This document shows, piece after piece, positions 1 through 13,889 of a stretch of 64,000 nt of DNA. Origin of the DNA: Malurus cyaneus samueli (Eukaryota; Chordata; Aves; Passeriformes; Maluridae); the NCBI GenBank assembly GCA_009741485.1, contig CM019219.1:2765998-2829997 (forward strand), in the 5' to 3' direction. The position numbers and the translations under genes were made by a program. The notes below the pieces were generated by a model. The model did no database searches. It was not told where the DNA came from and saw only the letters and a list, made by a program, of their open reading frames with translations. How positions within the stretch are numbered: the first letter of the stretch is position 1; every line of letters begins with the position of its first letter.

Positions 1-2039
1 CACAGCCAGAGATCCAGATGGGGCAGAAAGCAAAACCCTGGAAAAGGCAACAAGCCTGAGCTTGGAGACTGTCCAACACCAGCTTCAAGAGAAATGTGCT
101 ACATGAGATTTCCAGAATTGGCTTTTTATCCTGCTTTTGGTTTTTCAGAGTGCTTTGGGGATTGTTTTAATTCAGAAGAAAGCACGTTGAGCACTTCTGC
201 TATTCGGCTCTTTTGCACCAGTGGACAAACACCAATGTGCTTCAATGCCAACCTGTCAGAATTCTGATATTTTGTCTGAAACACAGCACCTGCAATTAAT
301 CCAAAAAGCAAAACCAGGCCTTGTGCAGCAATGCTGTCCTCCCAGGGCTAATGTCAGTGCCCTCTGCAAGGACCAGGGCTGCTGCTTCAGGTAAAACATC
401 TCCTGATCTTGCAGGTTTTTCCCAGGAGAACCTCCCTGGGAGCATCACATGTACCTGAGGATGAAAAAAGGGTTTTCTGGCTCAGCACTGGCTGAGAACC
501 ATAACCCCTCCTGGGGTCCAGCTGTGGAAATGCTGGTGGGGGGAGAGCACATTTGCTCTGCTTAAAAAGTGTATTTGTGGCAACAACATGCTGTATTTTC
601 TCTGGAAATCTCTATTCCTGCCATTGCAGTGGCTATTTCAGCTTCTGAAATAACAGCAGGCAAAGTCATTATTCCAAAAGACCGAAGGAGGCCATGAGTG
701 CCTTTTTTCCTCACACAGCACAAGCCTCTCCTAACTCCATGGAAACACTGAATTTCCTGGTGTTTTTTAACTCATTGAGTGCAATGCAATCAGGGGACTG
801 TGGACAGAACTCCAGGATGCTCCTCCTCTATCCCAGTGCCCAAAACATTCAGTTTTTCTGATTTCTGCCATCACAGCACATCCAAACCGCTCAACTCTTG
901 CTGTCACATCTCTGATGCCATTTCTGTCCCCTGCCCTGCTGATGTTTCCCTCCACTGACTCCTGTCTGAGTGCAGCCAGGCTCATTAAAGCCCTGCTGAT
1001 CCAACTTTCTGCTCCAGGCTGCCCTGACCAATCCTTTCACGTGGCATTTTGTGGCCCCAGTCCCTCCTGCATTCCTATGTCTCCAACTCATCTCCACATC
1101 TGGCATCTCCCGAGCACAATTTCCTCTCCAGACTCATATGGCTCACCTCTCTCTAAATATAGAACGGGATAATTTGGAGGCAATCCAAGGAGGGATTGAA
1201 GAAGGGATTAAAAAACAGGAGGGCATTACCTTTGCAGATGAATAAAAGCAGATTGACAGGCACACATGAAGGAGGCACAAGAAGAGGCCAATGTTACTTG
1301 AGGGTGGGCAAGAGTAAAAGTTATTAAATACTCTGGAAACACCACTTGGAGAAAGTATTTGACAGCAAAAACTGAATTAAAAAAAATTGTAGCTCAGAGC
1401 AAACTATAAAAACCCATCAATGCCTTTACTGGAGTGTTTTTATAATTCAGAATTGTCCAGAGGTAGAAAGACACCCTGGAAGCTGCAACTCAAAACAAAC
1501 ACAAAGTCCAGGCTGTCCTGGATCCTCTACAAAGGCCATGGAATACAGCTGGAAACCAGAAATACTGCACAAATTGTCCAACACCATAAATCACAGTCCT
1601 CCTCCCCGAACAGCAGGGAAGACACAGATTTGTAGGCAGCAGTATACCACAACAGTGAAATCCAGAATCCACTATTTAACAAAAATAACACGTGCTTTTG
1701 AAGGGAATCTGCAGAAAAGAAGCACAAAGCAGATAATAAGAGAAATCTCTCTGGTCCATTAAGTTCAGTAACAAGATGTATTTAAGGCTGCAGATTACCA
1801 AATCAGCTTAATGCATTACACCAAAAATACTTTAACCACACTGCAAATGGTTAAATAAGTAAACTCTGGTAGAGCTTAAATAGCTGGTAAATCTCCATTT
1901 TGGGAGCTGTCAAGGAAAAAAATCAGATCTTTGGGGATTCAGTTAGTGTGAACGGGTCTGGAATATATTTATTTGCTTTAGGAAAAATATTTTCATGGAC
2001 AATATAGTGAATGATACTCCATCAGCTTTCATTCTGTGC

Positions 2040-2120
2040 AGACAGGGGGGTCCCTGCCATGGCAGGGGGCTGAAACTACATGATCTGTAAGGTTGTTTCC
2101 AACCCAAATTATTCTATGAA
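2040..2120 (+). repeat. CR1 3'-end fragment
   Basis: A short avian CR1 LINE tail. It reads 'tccctgccatggcag', then 'gatctgtaaggtt', then 'ttccaacccaaattattcta'. This is the plus-orientation order of the CR1 3' end. No reverse transcriptase coding remains. Confidence 0.8.
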
Positions 2121-2518
2121 GTTGCTAATTACTACATTAAAAATTCTCTCAAAACCAGGTTATCTTTGTCGGGGTTGAATTCTCTCTTTGTACACAAACA
2201 GCACCTGTTTGTAAAGAAGGAATTCAGTTTCTGAGACCCTGAAGATTAATGATGTGTAAATTCCAAAAATGCAAGCACTTACTCATGCAGTTTGTGCAGA
2301 CAGCCCATGAGCAGCCACAACTTGAGGGACACAGATCATGTTAAAGGCATAATGAACACTGCTGATTAGGAAAACAAATATGGGCTAGGAATATCCACTG
2401 CTCTCAGAAAACTGAGAGAACAGCTCATGTTACTGGAGTGGAGCTGAGACAGCTCTGCACCCACTGAGCATCAATTCTGGGATCCCTTTCCAGCTCTGCC
2501 ACGGAACAGCTACACAAG

Positions 2519-2737
2519 ACATTAGGTGGATATTAGAAAAAAGTTCTTTACAGAAAGAGTGATAAAGCACTGGAATTGGCTGCCCGGGGAGGGGGTGCAG
2601 TCACCATCCCTGGATGAGTAAAACAATGATTGGATGTGGTGCTTGGTGCTGGGGTTTAGTTGAGGTGTTGGACATGGGTTGGACTCGAGGATCTTGAAGG
2701 TCTCTCCAACCCTGGTGATTCTGGGATTCTGTGACTT
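2519..2737 (+). repeat. CR1 3'-end fragment
   Basis: About 220 bp of CR1 in plus orientation. It contains 'attggctgcccggggaggg', 'tcaccatccctggatg', 'gttggactcgaggatcttga' and 'ccaaccctggtgattctggg', in the usual order, and ends in the short octamer-like 'gattctgtgac' tail. Confidence 0.85.
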
Positions 2738-5099
2738 TTTGTGCCTCTGCTGCTTTGGGAGGGCAGTGACACCCACCCTTCTCTGGATGAAAGTGCAGAG
2801 AGAGTCAAGTACAGAGACAAATGAACAGATAAGTTATACAGGAGAGTTTATCCGAAGATCTCGTTCTAGGAGGAACAGCTCCTTTTCCATCCCATGTCCC
2901 AAAGACACAGCAAACCTTGGAACTCTGAACATCTGCACAGACTGTGCTGTGCCACATTATCTGCTGTGACAACAAAGCTCTCCTGCTCCTGGTGGCACTC
3001 ACACTTCCAAAAGGCTCTTTGTGAGCTCCCAGCTCACCCAAACCCCCACACCCTGAATTGTTTTACAGTCCCGGTTCCGCTTGTTCCCCTCACAATCTTC
3101 TCCTTGTTCCACTCTCCAGGTATTGCACTTTAACAGGACTGTCCAGCTGCTCCCCAGATTTCCGCTGCCCCTTTCAAGAGTTCTGCAAAAAGCTGTGCTA
3201 ACAGATGCACTATCCCAGCCCAACAACAGGATGTTGTAAAAGTCCAACTACTGTGTGCTTTTCATATGGATATGCTAATGGGAACACTATCAGCACACAG
3301 CTGTAAATGCAAATGCCAAAGCACAGGCTGAGCATCTTTTATGGATGTTTAACCACCTTCTGCCTTGTAAGGGACCAGCTCCCTGCTATTTGGAAGATAA
3401 AAAGCGACTGGCTCACCTCGTGTCAATGCTGTGTAAATCGATTAAGACAATAACAGCACAGCACAGAGGCTCTGTTAGGGCCGGTTCCAGGAGAAGCCTT
3501 TAAGTCACCGATGGCCTTTCTTGTCCCTGGGCTTTCTGATCTGCTCCAAAGCATCTGCCAGGGAATGCACACGCTGGGGGGAGATGGGTGGGGTTTATGG
3601 AGCTTTTTTGAAACAATGACAAAGATATGTCACAGTAAATTAAACAATCAGGAAATGTTATGGGTTGTAAGTTTCATAGGTATAAATTATCTTATTGAGC
3701 CACTCTTGTAATTTTTAGCCATCCACTGGTCTAAAATCTCCACCTAAAGGTAATAACAACAGTCCCTATGAAATTCAGAGAAATTCCTGGCTCCTGGGTC
3801 AAACCAGGGGTGCCAATACCCTTTGGCACACGGGTGCCTGGACCACAGTCTGGATGAGTAATGAGGTTGTTGTTCTCTTTATCCCATGAGTACAGGATGA
3901 GTTCTGCTCTGCTCAATAAATATTCCTGTGGTCCATCCTCTCAGCCTCCAACCCACCAACCCCCTCTCAGTGCACACTGAATCCTCTGATTCAGTGTACT
4001 TCAGGTACATGAGCATAAATAAATAAATACAGCATTTCCAACTGTAACACTCAGCGTTTCATTGGTGCCTTGCTTCATTGGGCCTCTACAGCCCTGGGAA
4101 GTTGCAGAATGTCACCTTGCTCAGGGTGTTCCAGTGTCCATCAGCTTCTCTGGCCATGTTTCTGCTCCATCTGACCGCCCTGTTAGCTAAAATCAAACAA
4201 ACCAGGGGCAAGCATTGCTCTGCAGCCACCACAAACAGAAACCAGGGTAAACTCTGCTGCAGAAATGACATTGCTCCTCTCTCAAAGACCAACTCCAGTA
4301 CCTATATAGCAGAATTTGGCTGAAAACAAGAGAAATAATGGAGCAAATGTAGTTTTAAGAGGTCGGAATGGCCTCAGTCACATGAAACCAATGACAAATT
4401 AGTGTATTGATTTAGGATTTTTACTGGAGTGTGCTGTATGTTGTCACACTGTTAATTGCTGTAATAGAGAAGAAGATGTAGCAATACAGTCTGAAAGGAA
4501 CAGGTCAGCTGTCATGTTTTAAGAACCTTATCTTCATTATAAGTTATCAAAATGGTATTTAAGGTTTCTGTTGGACATACACATGCACTAAAAGATGTTA
4601 CCTCCTTCAGCAGAGGGCCACATCAACTTGAAAGAGTTATGAAGTTCCTTCCTATCTGCAATTATGACTCTTTAATTGATTTTTTTTAAAAAGAGAATTA
4701 ATTAAAAAAGAGCTCTTTTAAGTTTTGATGCATCTGCTTGGAACCACGCAGCTGTACTGTGATGCAGACACAAATATTAATGAGCAACTGGCAATAGGAT
4801 AATGAGTCAATGAAGATTTTAAATGGTGTGAGCCAGAACAATTACTAACCTAATAGGCAGATAAATAAGGCTACTTGACTTTACCCAAGGAAAGTGATTT
4901 TCCTTCATCACTTCCATTGAATAACCTGAACAAAGTGGTTTGGTGAGGGTTTTTTTCCCTTTCTGGCACTTTTCCATCATGCTGTCCCCAATTCCCACAG
5001 CTATGACCACTGTTTCTCCCCTGCTCACCAAATCCTGGCCAAACAAGATCAGCTTTCCCTGCATGGAGCCAAAAGGCTCTTCCAGGAATGCACAGCCAC

Positions 5100-5155
5100 A
5101 CGATCAATCTTTAAACAAAGTTCAAAGACACGATCTGTCTTTAAACAAAGTTGTC
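5100..5155. promoter_or_regulatory. 30-bp tandem duplication with three TCF/LEF-type sites
   Basis: Two copies of a 30-bp unit start at 5101 and 5131 and share 'tctttaaacaaagtt'. They create AACAAAG (CTTTGTT on the other strand) at 5114-5120 and 5144-5150, and TTCAAAG (CTTTGAA) at 5121-5127. All three fit the TCF/LEF consensus CTTTGWW. The site is inside LHPP intron 1, about 4.5 kb upstream of the NKX1-2 start. The motif match is seen directly; enhancer function is inference. Confidence 0.35.
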
Positions 5156-5848
5156 CCTGCGGCCACTGCTCTCCCCTGGCCCCATCCCACTCCTCTGGTC
5201 AAGCAAGGCCAATACAGACACTCTGCCAAGCCAAGCTAATTAATTAAATATAGTTACCTAGCTGGTGTTACCTGGATAGTATCACAGCTAAAAGTGAAGG
5301 AGTTCCCTACCTGTGGGCGTTGGGAGTAACTCACCGTGGGGACACTTTGCTTTTGGGTCATTTCCAAGCTGGGTAATCATTAACCCCAGCGCTGAAATGC
5401 CCCATTTCTGCTGGGCTGTGAGTTCCCTGCAAGCAACCCCAGATAATTTGACAGCAAAGTCAATCAACTGGCAGAAACACCATGCCCATGGGTAATATTT
5501 AAAAAATTACTACCAGGGGACAGTGCCAGATCTCTGCCAGCTCTGCCCCATGCGCGGTGACAGCAGCGAACACAGAACCACGCGGGATGCGCTCCTGCAC
5601 CGCCCCACGCTCCTCTCCCCATCAGCCCAAGGTCTGCGGGCTCCCCTCGTTCAAATAATCCTAAAAAACACCGACCCGGCCCTAAAAGCTCCCATTTCCT
5701 GTCCGGGAATGGAGTGAAACCACCGCGGGCTGCAGTCAAGCCCCCTTTCGGAGGTGCCACCGCCGCCCTGCGGTGCCGCCCCAAGCGCACGCTGTGCTTT
5801 GGGACCCCCGGCCCCGCCGCCCCATTCACCACCCATTCACCCACCAAC

Positions 5849-5970
5849 CTGCGCAGGGCCTCGGCCGAGCCCGCGATGGGGACACCGCCGTCGGCTCCGC
5901 CGTCGTAGAGAACCCCGCTGACATCGAGGAGCAGCCCCCGAACGGTCCGGGCCCAGCCCCAGCCCGCCAT
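5849..5970 (-). CDS. LHPP: LHPP, coding exon 1 (phospholysine phosphohistidine inorganic pyrophosphate phosphatase)
   Basis: First coding exon of LHPP, a cytosolic/nuclear HAD-superfamily phosphatase that acts on imidodiphosphate, pyrophosphate and phosphohistidine. Reading from the ATG at 5970-5968 the peptide begins MAGWGWARTVRG and continues LLLDVSGVLYDGG, then IAGSAEALRR. The LLLDVSGVLYD segment is HAD motif I; in LHPP the second catalytic-site Asp is Ser, and that Ser is present here. The exon ends CGCAG at 5849, followed by a GT donor (5847-5848). About 40 codons are present, so the rest of the ~270-residue enzyme lies beyond the left edge. The exon is intact, with no frame break. The ATG is embedded in GC-rich sequence, and upstream of it (higher coordinates) the large minisatellite begins within 40 bp. 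The same frame stays open far upstream, so the ATG choice rests on similarity to the usual LHPP N-terminus. Confidence 0.9.
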
Positions 5971-6002
5971 GGCCGCACCGCCCCGCCCCGCGCCCGGCGC
6001 TG

Positions 6003-7260
6003 CCGGGAAATGCAGTCCCGGGAAATGCAGTCCGGGGATGAAACACCGGAAATGCAACACCGGGAAATGCAGTCGGGATGCAACACCGGGAAATGCAGTC
6101 CGGGAAATGCAGTCCGGGAAATGCAGTCCGGGAAATGCAGTCCGGGATGCAACACCGGGAAATGCAGTCCCGGGAAATGCAGTCCGGGGATGAAACACCG
6201 GGAAATGCAACACCGGGAAATGCAGTCCGGGATGCAATCCGGGAAAAGCAGTCCGGGATGCAATACCGGGAAAGCAGTCCGGGATGCATCCGGGAAAGCA
6301 GTCCGGGATGAAACCGGGAAAGCAGTCCGGGATGCAAACCGGGAAATGCAGTCCGGGATGAATACGAAAGCAGTCCGGGATGCAATACCGGGAAAAGCAG
6401 TCCGGGATGCAATACCGGGAAATGCAGTCCGGGAAATGCAATCCGGGATGCAACACCGGGAAATGCAACACCGGGAAATGCAGTCGGGGATGCAACACCG
6501 GGAAATGCAACACCGGGAAATGCAGTCCCGATGATGCAGTCCCGGGAAATGCAGTCCGGGATGCAATACCGGGAAATGCAGTCCCGGGAAATGCAGTCCG
6601 GGGATGCAACACCGGGAAAAGCAGTCCGGGATGCAATACCGGGAAATGCAGTCCGGGATGCAATACCGGGAAAAGCAGTCCGGGATGCAATACCGGGAAA
6701 TGCAGTCCGGGATGAAACACCGGGAAATGCAGTCCGGGGATGAAACACCGGGAAATGCAGTCTGGGATGCAACACCGGGAAATGCAGTCCGGGATGCAAC
6801 ACCGGGAAATGCAACACCGGGAAATGCAGTCCCGATGATGCTGTCCCGGGAAATGCAGTCCCGGGGATGCAACACCGGGAAATGCAGTCCCGGGAAATGC
6901 AGTCCGGGAAATGCAGTCTGGGATGCAACACCGGGAAATGCAGTCCCGGGAAATGCAGTCCGGGAAATGCAGTCTGGGATGCAACACCGGGAAATGCAAC
7001 ACCGGGAAATGCAGTCCGGGGATGCAACACCGGGAAATGCAGTCCCGGGAAATGCAGTCCCGATGATGCTGTCCCGGGAAATGCAGTCCCGGGGATGCAA
7101 CACCGGGAAATGCAGTCCCGGGAAATGCGGTACAGAAGATGCAGTCCCGGGAAATACAGTCCCGATGATGCGGTCCCGGGAAATGCAGTCCCGATTATGT
7201 GGTCCCGGAAAATGCGGTCCCGGCTGTGCGGTCCCGGGAAATGCGGTCCCGGCGATGCTG
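6003..7260. repeat. Minisatellite in the LHPP promoter (GGGAAATGCAGTCC / GGGATGCAACACC units)
   Basis: About 1.25 kb of tandem repeats with two interleaved unit types. One is a 14-15-bp unit, CCGGGAAATGCAGTC. The other is a longer compound unit in which CGGGATGCAACAC (or GATGCAATAC, GATGAAACAC) precedes it. By hand I count roughly 45-50 copies of GAAATGCA plus several GAAAGCAG or GAAAAGCAG variants. Copies at 7,120-7,260 drift toward GCGGTCCCGG. Every unit carries at least one CCGGG, so the block is very CpG-dense. In LHPP orientation the core reads GGACTGCATTTCCCGG, which resembles the ACTACA-N(2-3)-TCCC promoter motif bound by ZNF143/THAP11. It lacks stop codons over long distances on both strands, so the long open frames here are repeat artefacts. 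Confidence 0.95.
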
Positions 7261-7383
7261 TCCCGGCGCCGCTCGGCCTCCGAGAGCCGCTCCGCTGCGA
7301 GGGAACGGGGAACGGGGAAAAACACCGAGAAGCTGCACCTGCCCCATCCCTGGAAGCGCTCAAGGCCAACCTGCTCTGGTGGT

Positions 7384-7487
7384 GACATCCCAGCCCATGG
7401 CAGAGGGTAGCATTCCAGCCCATGGCAATGGGGGGAAACTTAGATGATCTTTAACATTCCTCCCAACCAAAACAGTTCTATGATTCA
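7384..7487 (+). repeat. CR1 3'-end fragment
   Basis: Plus-orientation CR1 tail: 'cagcccatggcagagg', a second partial 'cagcccatggcaatgg', 'gatgatctttaacattcc' and 'ccaaccaaaacagttctatg'. The 'cagcccatgg' phrase is locally duplicated. Confidence 0.8.
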
Positions 7488-9150
7488 CATGACAACCAAG
7501 AAAAAGAACCCCACTGAATCATCGTATAAAGAATTCTACAATCACAGATAAGATTTTACCAACTGTGTTCCAGCTTTACAGAGAGTATTGTTTTCTCCCA
7601 AATATCTTCTCGCTGCTAATGCCATCAATAGCATGCCATGACTCTCAGAATATATAAGGAGCTGTGGTGGAATTATAGTCCGTTTTGTTTTAAGGGAAGC
7701 AGAGGAGCCTTGGCAGCATTGATTTGCATCAGCGCTTCTGGAACAGCCTCTGGCTTCTCCCTAAAGATAATATCTAAACTGTGAAATTCATTAAATAGAC
7801 CCAGAAATGGATCAGGTTATTTAAAACAACATTACTAATGGCACAATATCTCAGCTGTCTGCAGCGATAGTGAACATTGTCTTGGATAGTGTTATCAGCC
7901 CAGGACACCCGCTATGAATATTGATCCACAGCTTGTTACAGCCATCACTTGCCGTCAGGACAGGTCAGGGTTGAAACCCACCTAGCATCAAAGCAATTTA
8001 GAGACAGCACTTGGGCTGAATTTTAATGCCTAAGCTGGGAAATGGACCAACTGGAGAATGCTGGAACTAATCCATGAGTGTGTGCCTTCCCACACGCACG
8101 TGTGTTCGGAGCTTGTGTGCATACACATGTTTGAAACTGATGATGTTTGAAGATTTCTTGTAACTCACAGATTAATCTCAATGCTGCAATTCACTTCCTC
8201 ATCTCCTGCAGACCTATCAACTTAAACAGAGGTTTGTAGTCTCACAGATTTTTTTTCCCAGTTCACCACCTCATGCATCCCCAAAACTAAGTTTTAGACA
8301 CCTGTAGCTTCTGTGTATGAACTCCCTGGGCCACAACCTCCTTCTCCTCTATGTTTTTGTGATGTTCTACCCCAGAGGACGGTGCCAAATAGGCTCTAGG
8401 ACACTGACAGTCACCACATAATTAACAGTAACAGTTACTTTTAAACACATCATCATCTTCTTGCTCTTATTTTAAAACCTATGCCAAGAATTATTTGTGA
8501 GCCCAATTCTGCCGAGGCTGAGATAGCTGTGAAGAAGAGGAGGGCTGTGCACTGTATCTTTCCTCAGAAATAGAAGAGCTGGAGTAGCAGAATCCTATTG
8601 AGGATTGCCTTTCGCTGGCTGAGGGATGCCTTTCCCTTATCTGTCTGACAACTTGTGGCACCAACAAATGCTGAAATGCTAAAAAGAGGGAAAAGCATCC
8701 CCCTGAACAGACAGAGGTGTGCAGAAATACACTGCTGACATGTTTTCAATAAGCAGGGCTGGCTGGAAGTGCTCATGGGGCTGGTGTGGAGTGGAGAGCC
8801 GGGCTGGCTGTCACCTACCCTGTCCCAGTTACAGAAATGAACAGAAAACAAAGTGTTTCCCCTGAGACAAGGAGGTTTAGGGGAAAGGAACAGATCCAGC
8901 ACAGGCAGTCCCCAGTTTCCCTGCCTACTGACAGGGAACAGCGTGAACACCACAGGTGAGTTGCAGGAGTTTGGCCCAGAGTCTGAACCACACTGATCCC
9001 AAGCTGCTCCCAAACGAAAAGCTGCTGGTTTGTCCTTGAGGACCAGGCAATATCTTCACATCTCGAACAGCGCTTGGGGCTTGGGTCCTGCCCAGAGCAG
9101 CAGAGGGATGCAGGAGCCGGCCCTCCTCCCTGGGTCACTCTGAACACGGG
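7488..9150. other. Intergenic between LHPP and NKX1-2 promoters
   Basis: No gene seen. The stretch 7,620-8,050 is unique-looking, AT-balanced and free of CR1 signatures. It lies about 2 kb upstream of a developmental homeobox gene, so it is a reasonable place to look for a conserved enhancer, but nothing in the sequence proves that. The minus-strand open frame around 8,564-9,013 has no recognisable domain. Confidence 0.5.
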
Positions 9151-11368
<2,218 letters not shown>

Positions 11369-13889
11369 GGCGGAGGGGCCGGGGCAGCCCCCGGGAGCCA
11401 GGAGCGCACCTCCTGAGCCCTTCTGAGCCAGCGGGAAACACCGTCATCGCTTCTGCTGCTTGCATGGCGATTTGAAGTGTAAGAAAGTTGATTTTTTTCC
11501 TAGGCGTCACGGCAGCATGCTTAACTTTGACACAGAGAAAAAAAAACCACTGTATCCACCGGATTTTATTAGCACGTTTGAGATGTAATTATAGGTGTTG
11601 GAGATGGGAAAAGCAACCCTCTTTACACATGCCTGACATTAATTCCCTGCCGATTCTTCTCCAAGTTCATTGTTAAGATGCTCCTCGTTGCTGTTCGGCT
11701 TGCCAGCACATGTCTGAACCCTCGAGGGCTCGGGAGCTGTGGCACTCGTTAGCACCGCTGCGATCCTGATGCTGATGAGGGTGCAGGCGGCCGTGTCGAA
11801 TCCCAGGGATGCTCGCCAGTAAAGAGATCCACAGGCTCTGACTGTGCTCATGGGACTCTACTAAGCCCTATTTGACCCACGTTTCATTATCGTTTCTGAA
11901 AACTGCCAGTCACGTTCTTGGCGCCCTACCTGGAGGAGAGTTTTTGCTTGGGAAGGGGTAGGAAAATGCAGCTCTGTGTCATCAGGAGATGAGAAGGAAA
12001 TCTGCCTGGTCAGTGGGAAAGTGTTCACCTGCTGCTCGTGTCCACAGCCTCTCTGCCTTTCTCTGCAGCTCCTTCCCAGGGACTTCACAGATTTTGGATG
12101 AGAAGACTAAAAGATCATTCTTTTTGCAGAGAGCAGTTGTTCTTGTAATAACACGGCATTAGTGCCAAATGAGGCAGAAAAGAAAACATAAATCAGAGAA
12201 AATGATTACATTACTCATTTCTTTAAAAATGGAGCATTTGTGGTAGAAAGTAAGTAAAACACAGAATTTCCAGCATGCTGAGACCTATTTTCCATAACAG
12301 AGAAGCACATGCTATTTCTGGTTTTGCTTTTTGAAGCATTCGTTAGAAGGAAAATCACATTTCATATTCATCGCTACAAGCACCGGAATGAAAAGGAATT
12401 TTAGCTGGGGGCTTATCTGTCTCTGAATGGACAGGAAGTAATTGCTTTAAAAAAAAATCTGTCTCATGCAGTTTTACAAATTATTACAACACAGTATTTC
12501 AGACTGTATCCTCTCGGTCTCTGACAGTGCTTTAAGTACACATTGGCTCTCCAACCAAAAAACTGAGCTCATAAATCCTATCTAGCTCTTGTGTTGGTCT
12601 AAATAAAAAGGGTTTTTAAATTATTCGCTGTTTAATTGTTTTTAATTGTTCTTGGCTGAAGCAGTGTCTGCTTTGCGGATTCCTCACCCACCTGGTGTGG
12701 ATCTTGACTGTGTCCTGTGTTGCAGTCAGTGACTGTGGGTGATACCTCATCTCCTCCGGGCTGGCTGTGATGAGGTGATTGATGGCACAGCCCTCTCTTG
12801 CAAAAATCACCCTCCTGACTCCCAGCTTAGCAGGGATCAAGGGTGTGAGAGCCACAATCCTAAACCTGGGCCAGCTGTAATGACCTGAGCTTGTCTTTCC
12901 ACCCCAAGAGGAGGTACCCAGCGTCTTCTCAGTGATTTGCAGAGCTACTAACAGAACACAAAGTTCACCCCAGGTCACAGTGCCATAATGACACTGGGGA
13001 AGTCATAACTGCTGTATGAATGTGTTTACTTCCAGATTAATTAAAGTAGCTTTTAAACCCTAGTTTCAATTGGAGTTTCAAAAGATGGGTCATTTTAGCT
13101 GCTCGGGGTTCTTCCCAAGCTGCCTCCCTTTCTGGCCAGGCAATCAGCAGTCCCAAATGCCTGAGCCATCGGGTCCCAGCACTGCTGACAAGCTGTGTGT
13201 GCACTTCTGGCCACTCGTGGGCAGCTAAGAGCTCAAACCCTGCAGGGAGGGGGAGGCAGGCCTGCAGGCTGGTTTAGTCTATTTTCTCTGTCTCAGCTTA
13301 GGGCTAACTAAACCTAAATCCTTGTGATTATTCATGGCCTCCTACTTGTGATTATCTCTGTCTGTGCCAAAAACAGATCTTGATATCATCTGGTTGTCAC
13401 TCTAAGAGGTTCCCAGAGCATGATATGGTTGGTTACCCACAGTGCATTCAGATCCCTGGTAAAAGGCAGGCTTGTGCCTTGGTATGGTCACACAGTTACT
13501 TCTTTTCCTTAAGAAGTGTAAATAGTAGCAAAACCCCAGGGAATGTTACAAATCAAAATAAACAAATAGCACCAATTGTATCTTCCTTTGAGATGTGGTT
13601 TTTACCACTCATAAACCTGTCAAGGTTCTGCTTTGCCAGCAATTTTGCCATTGCCAAAACTGTATTACCTTCACAGAAAATTTTGATTCTTATGCAAGAA
13701 AGCTCCAATCTTTTTCTTTTCTATCACTCTATTTAGTCACTTAGCCCAGAGTCCCCAAAATATTTTACGGGTAATTCCAGAGAAGATGGCAGTTGTGGTC
13801 CCGACTTTGCATGACTTTGGCATTGGAAGGGGGTGCACATCAATGGGAATGCAAATTTTGCAGCTCTGCTCCCAGACCACCAAAGCTTT
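11369..13889 (+). other. NKX1-2 3' UTR and downstream intergenic DNA
   Basis: The 3' UTR must begin at 11369. A candidate polyadenylation signal AATAAA lies at 12602-12607; no earlier canonical one was noticed. Otherwise I see no genes and no CR1 signatures. The open frames (for example 12,616-12,978 minus and 13,380-13,736 plus) show no domain. Confidence 0.45.

Larger units (their letters stand above)
1..5846 (-). other. LHPP: LHPP intron 1 (partial), non-coding
   Basis: This stretch lies downstream of the LHPP exon 1 splice donor (GT at 5847-5848, minus strand) and runs off the window, so it is inferred to be intron 1. I searched the minus strand for the next conserved LHPP block (the FCTNES-type HAD region) and did not see it. 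The open frames here are short and unlike any family I know. Contents I can support are two CR1 fragments (2,040-2,120 and 2,519-2,737), an AT-rich block near 4,670-4,720 and a 30-bp tandem duplication at 5,100-5,155. Confidence 0.6.

Noticed and set aside
1..5846. Further LHPP exons in the left part of the window
   Set aside because: No minus-strand frame shows the next conserved LHPP blocks, so they are assumed to lie outside the window.
6003..7260. CRISPR-like array
   Set aside because: Units are contiguous without unique spacers, and the context is an animal promoter.
5464..7423. Long open frames of 500+ codons on the minus strand and several on the plus strand, with Cys/Phe/Pro/His-rich or Met/Gln/Ser-rich repeats
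   Set aside because: All arise from the stop-free tandem array. Several frames and both strands are open at once, which is typical of repeat shadows. Only the LHPP exon 1 part is real coding sequence.
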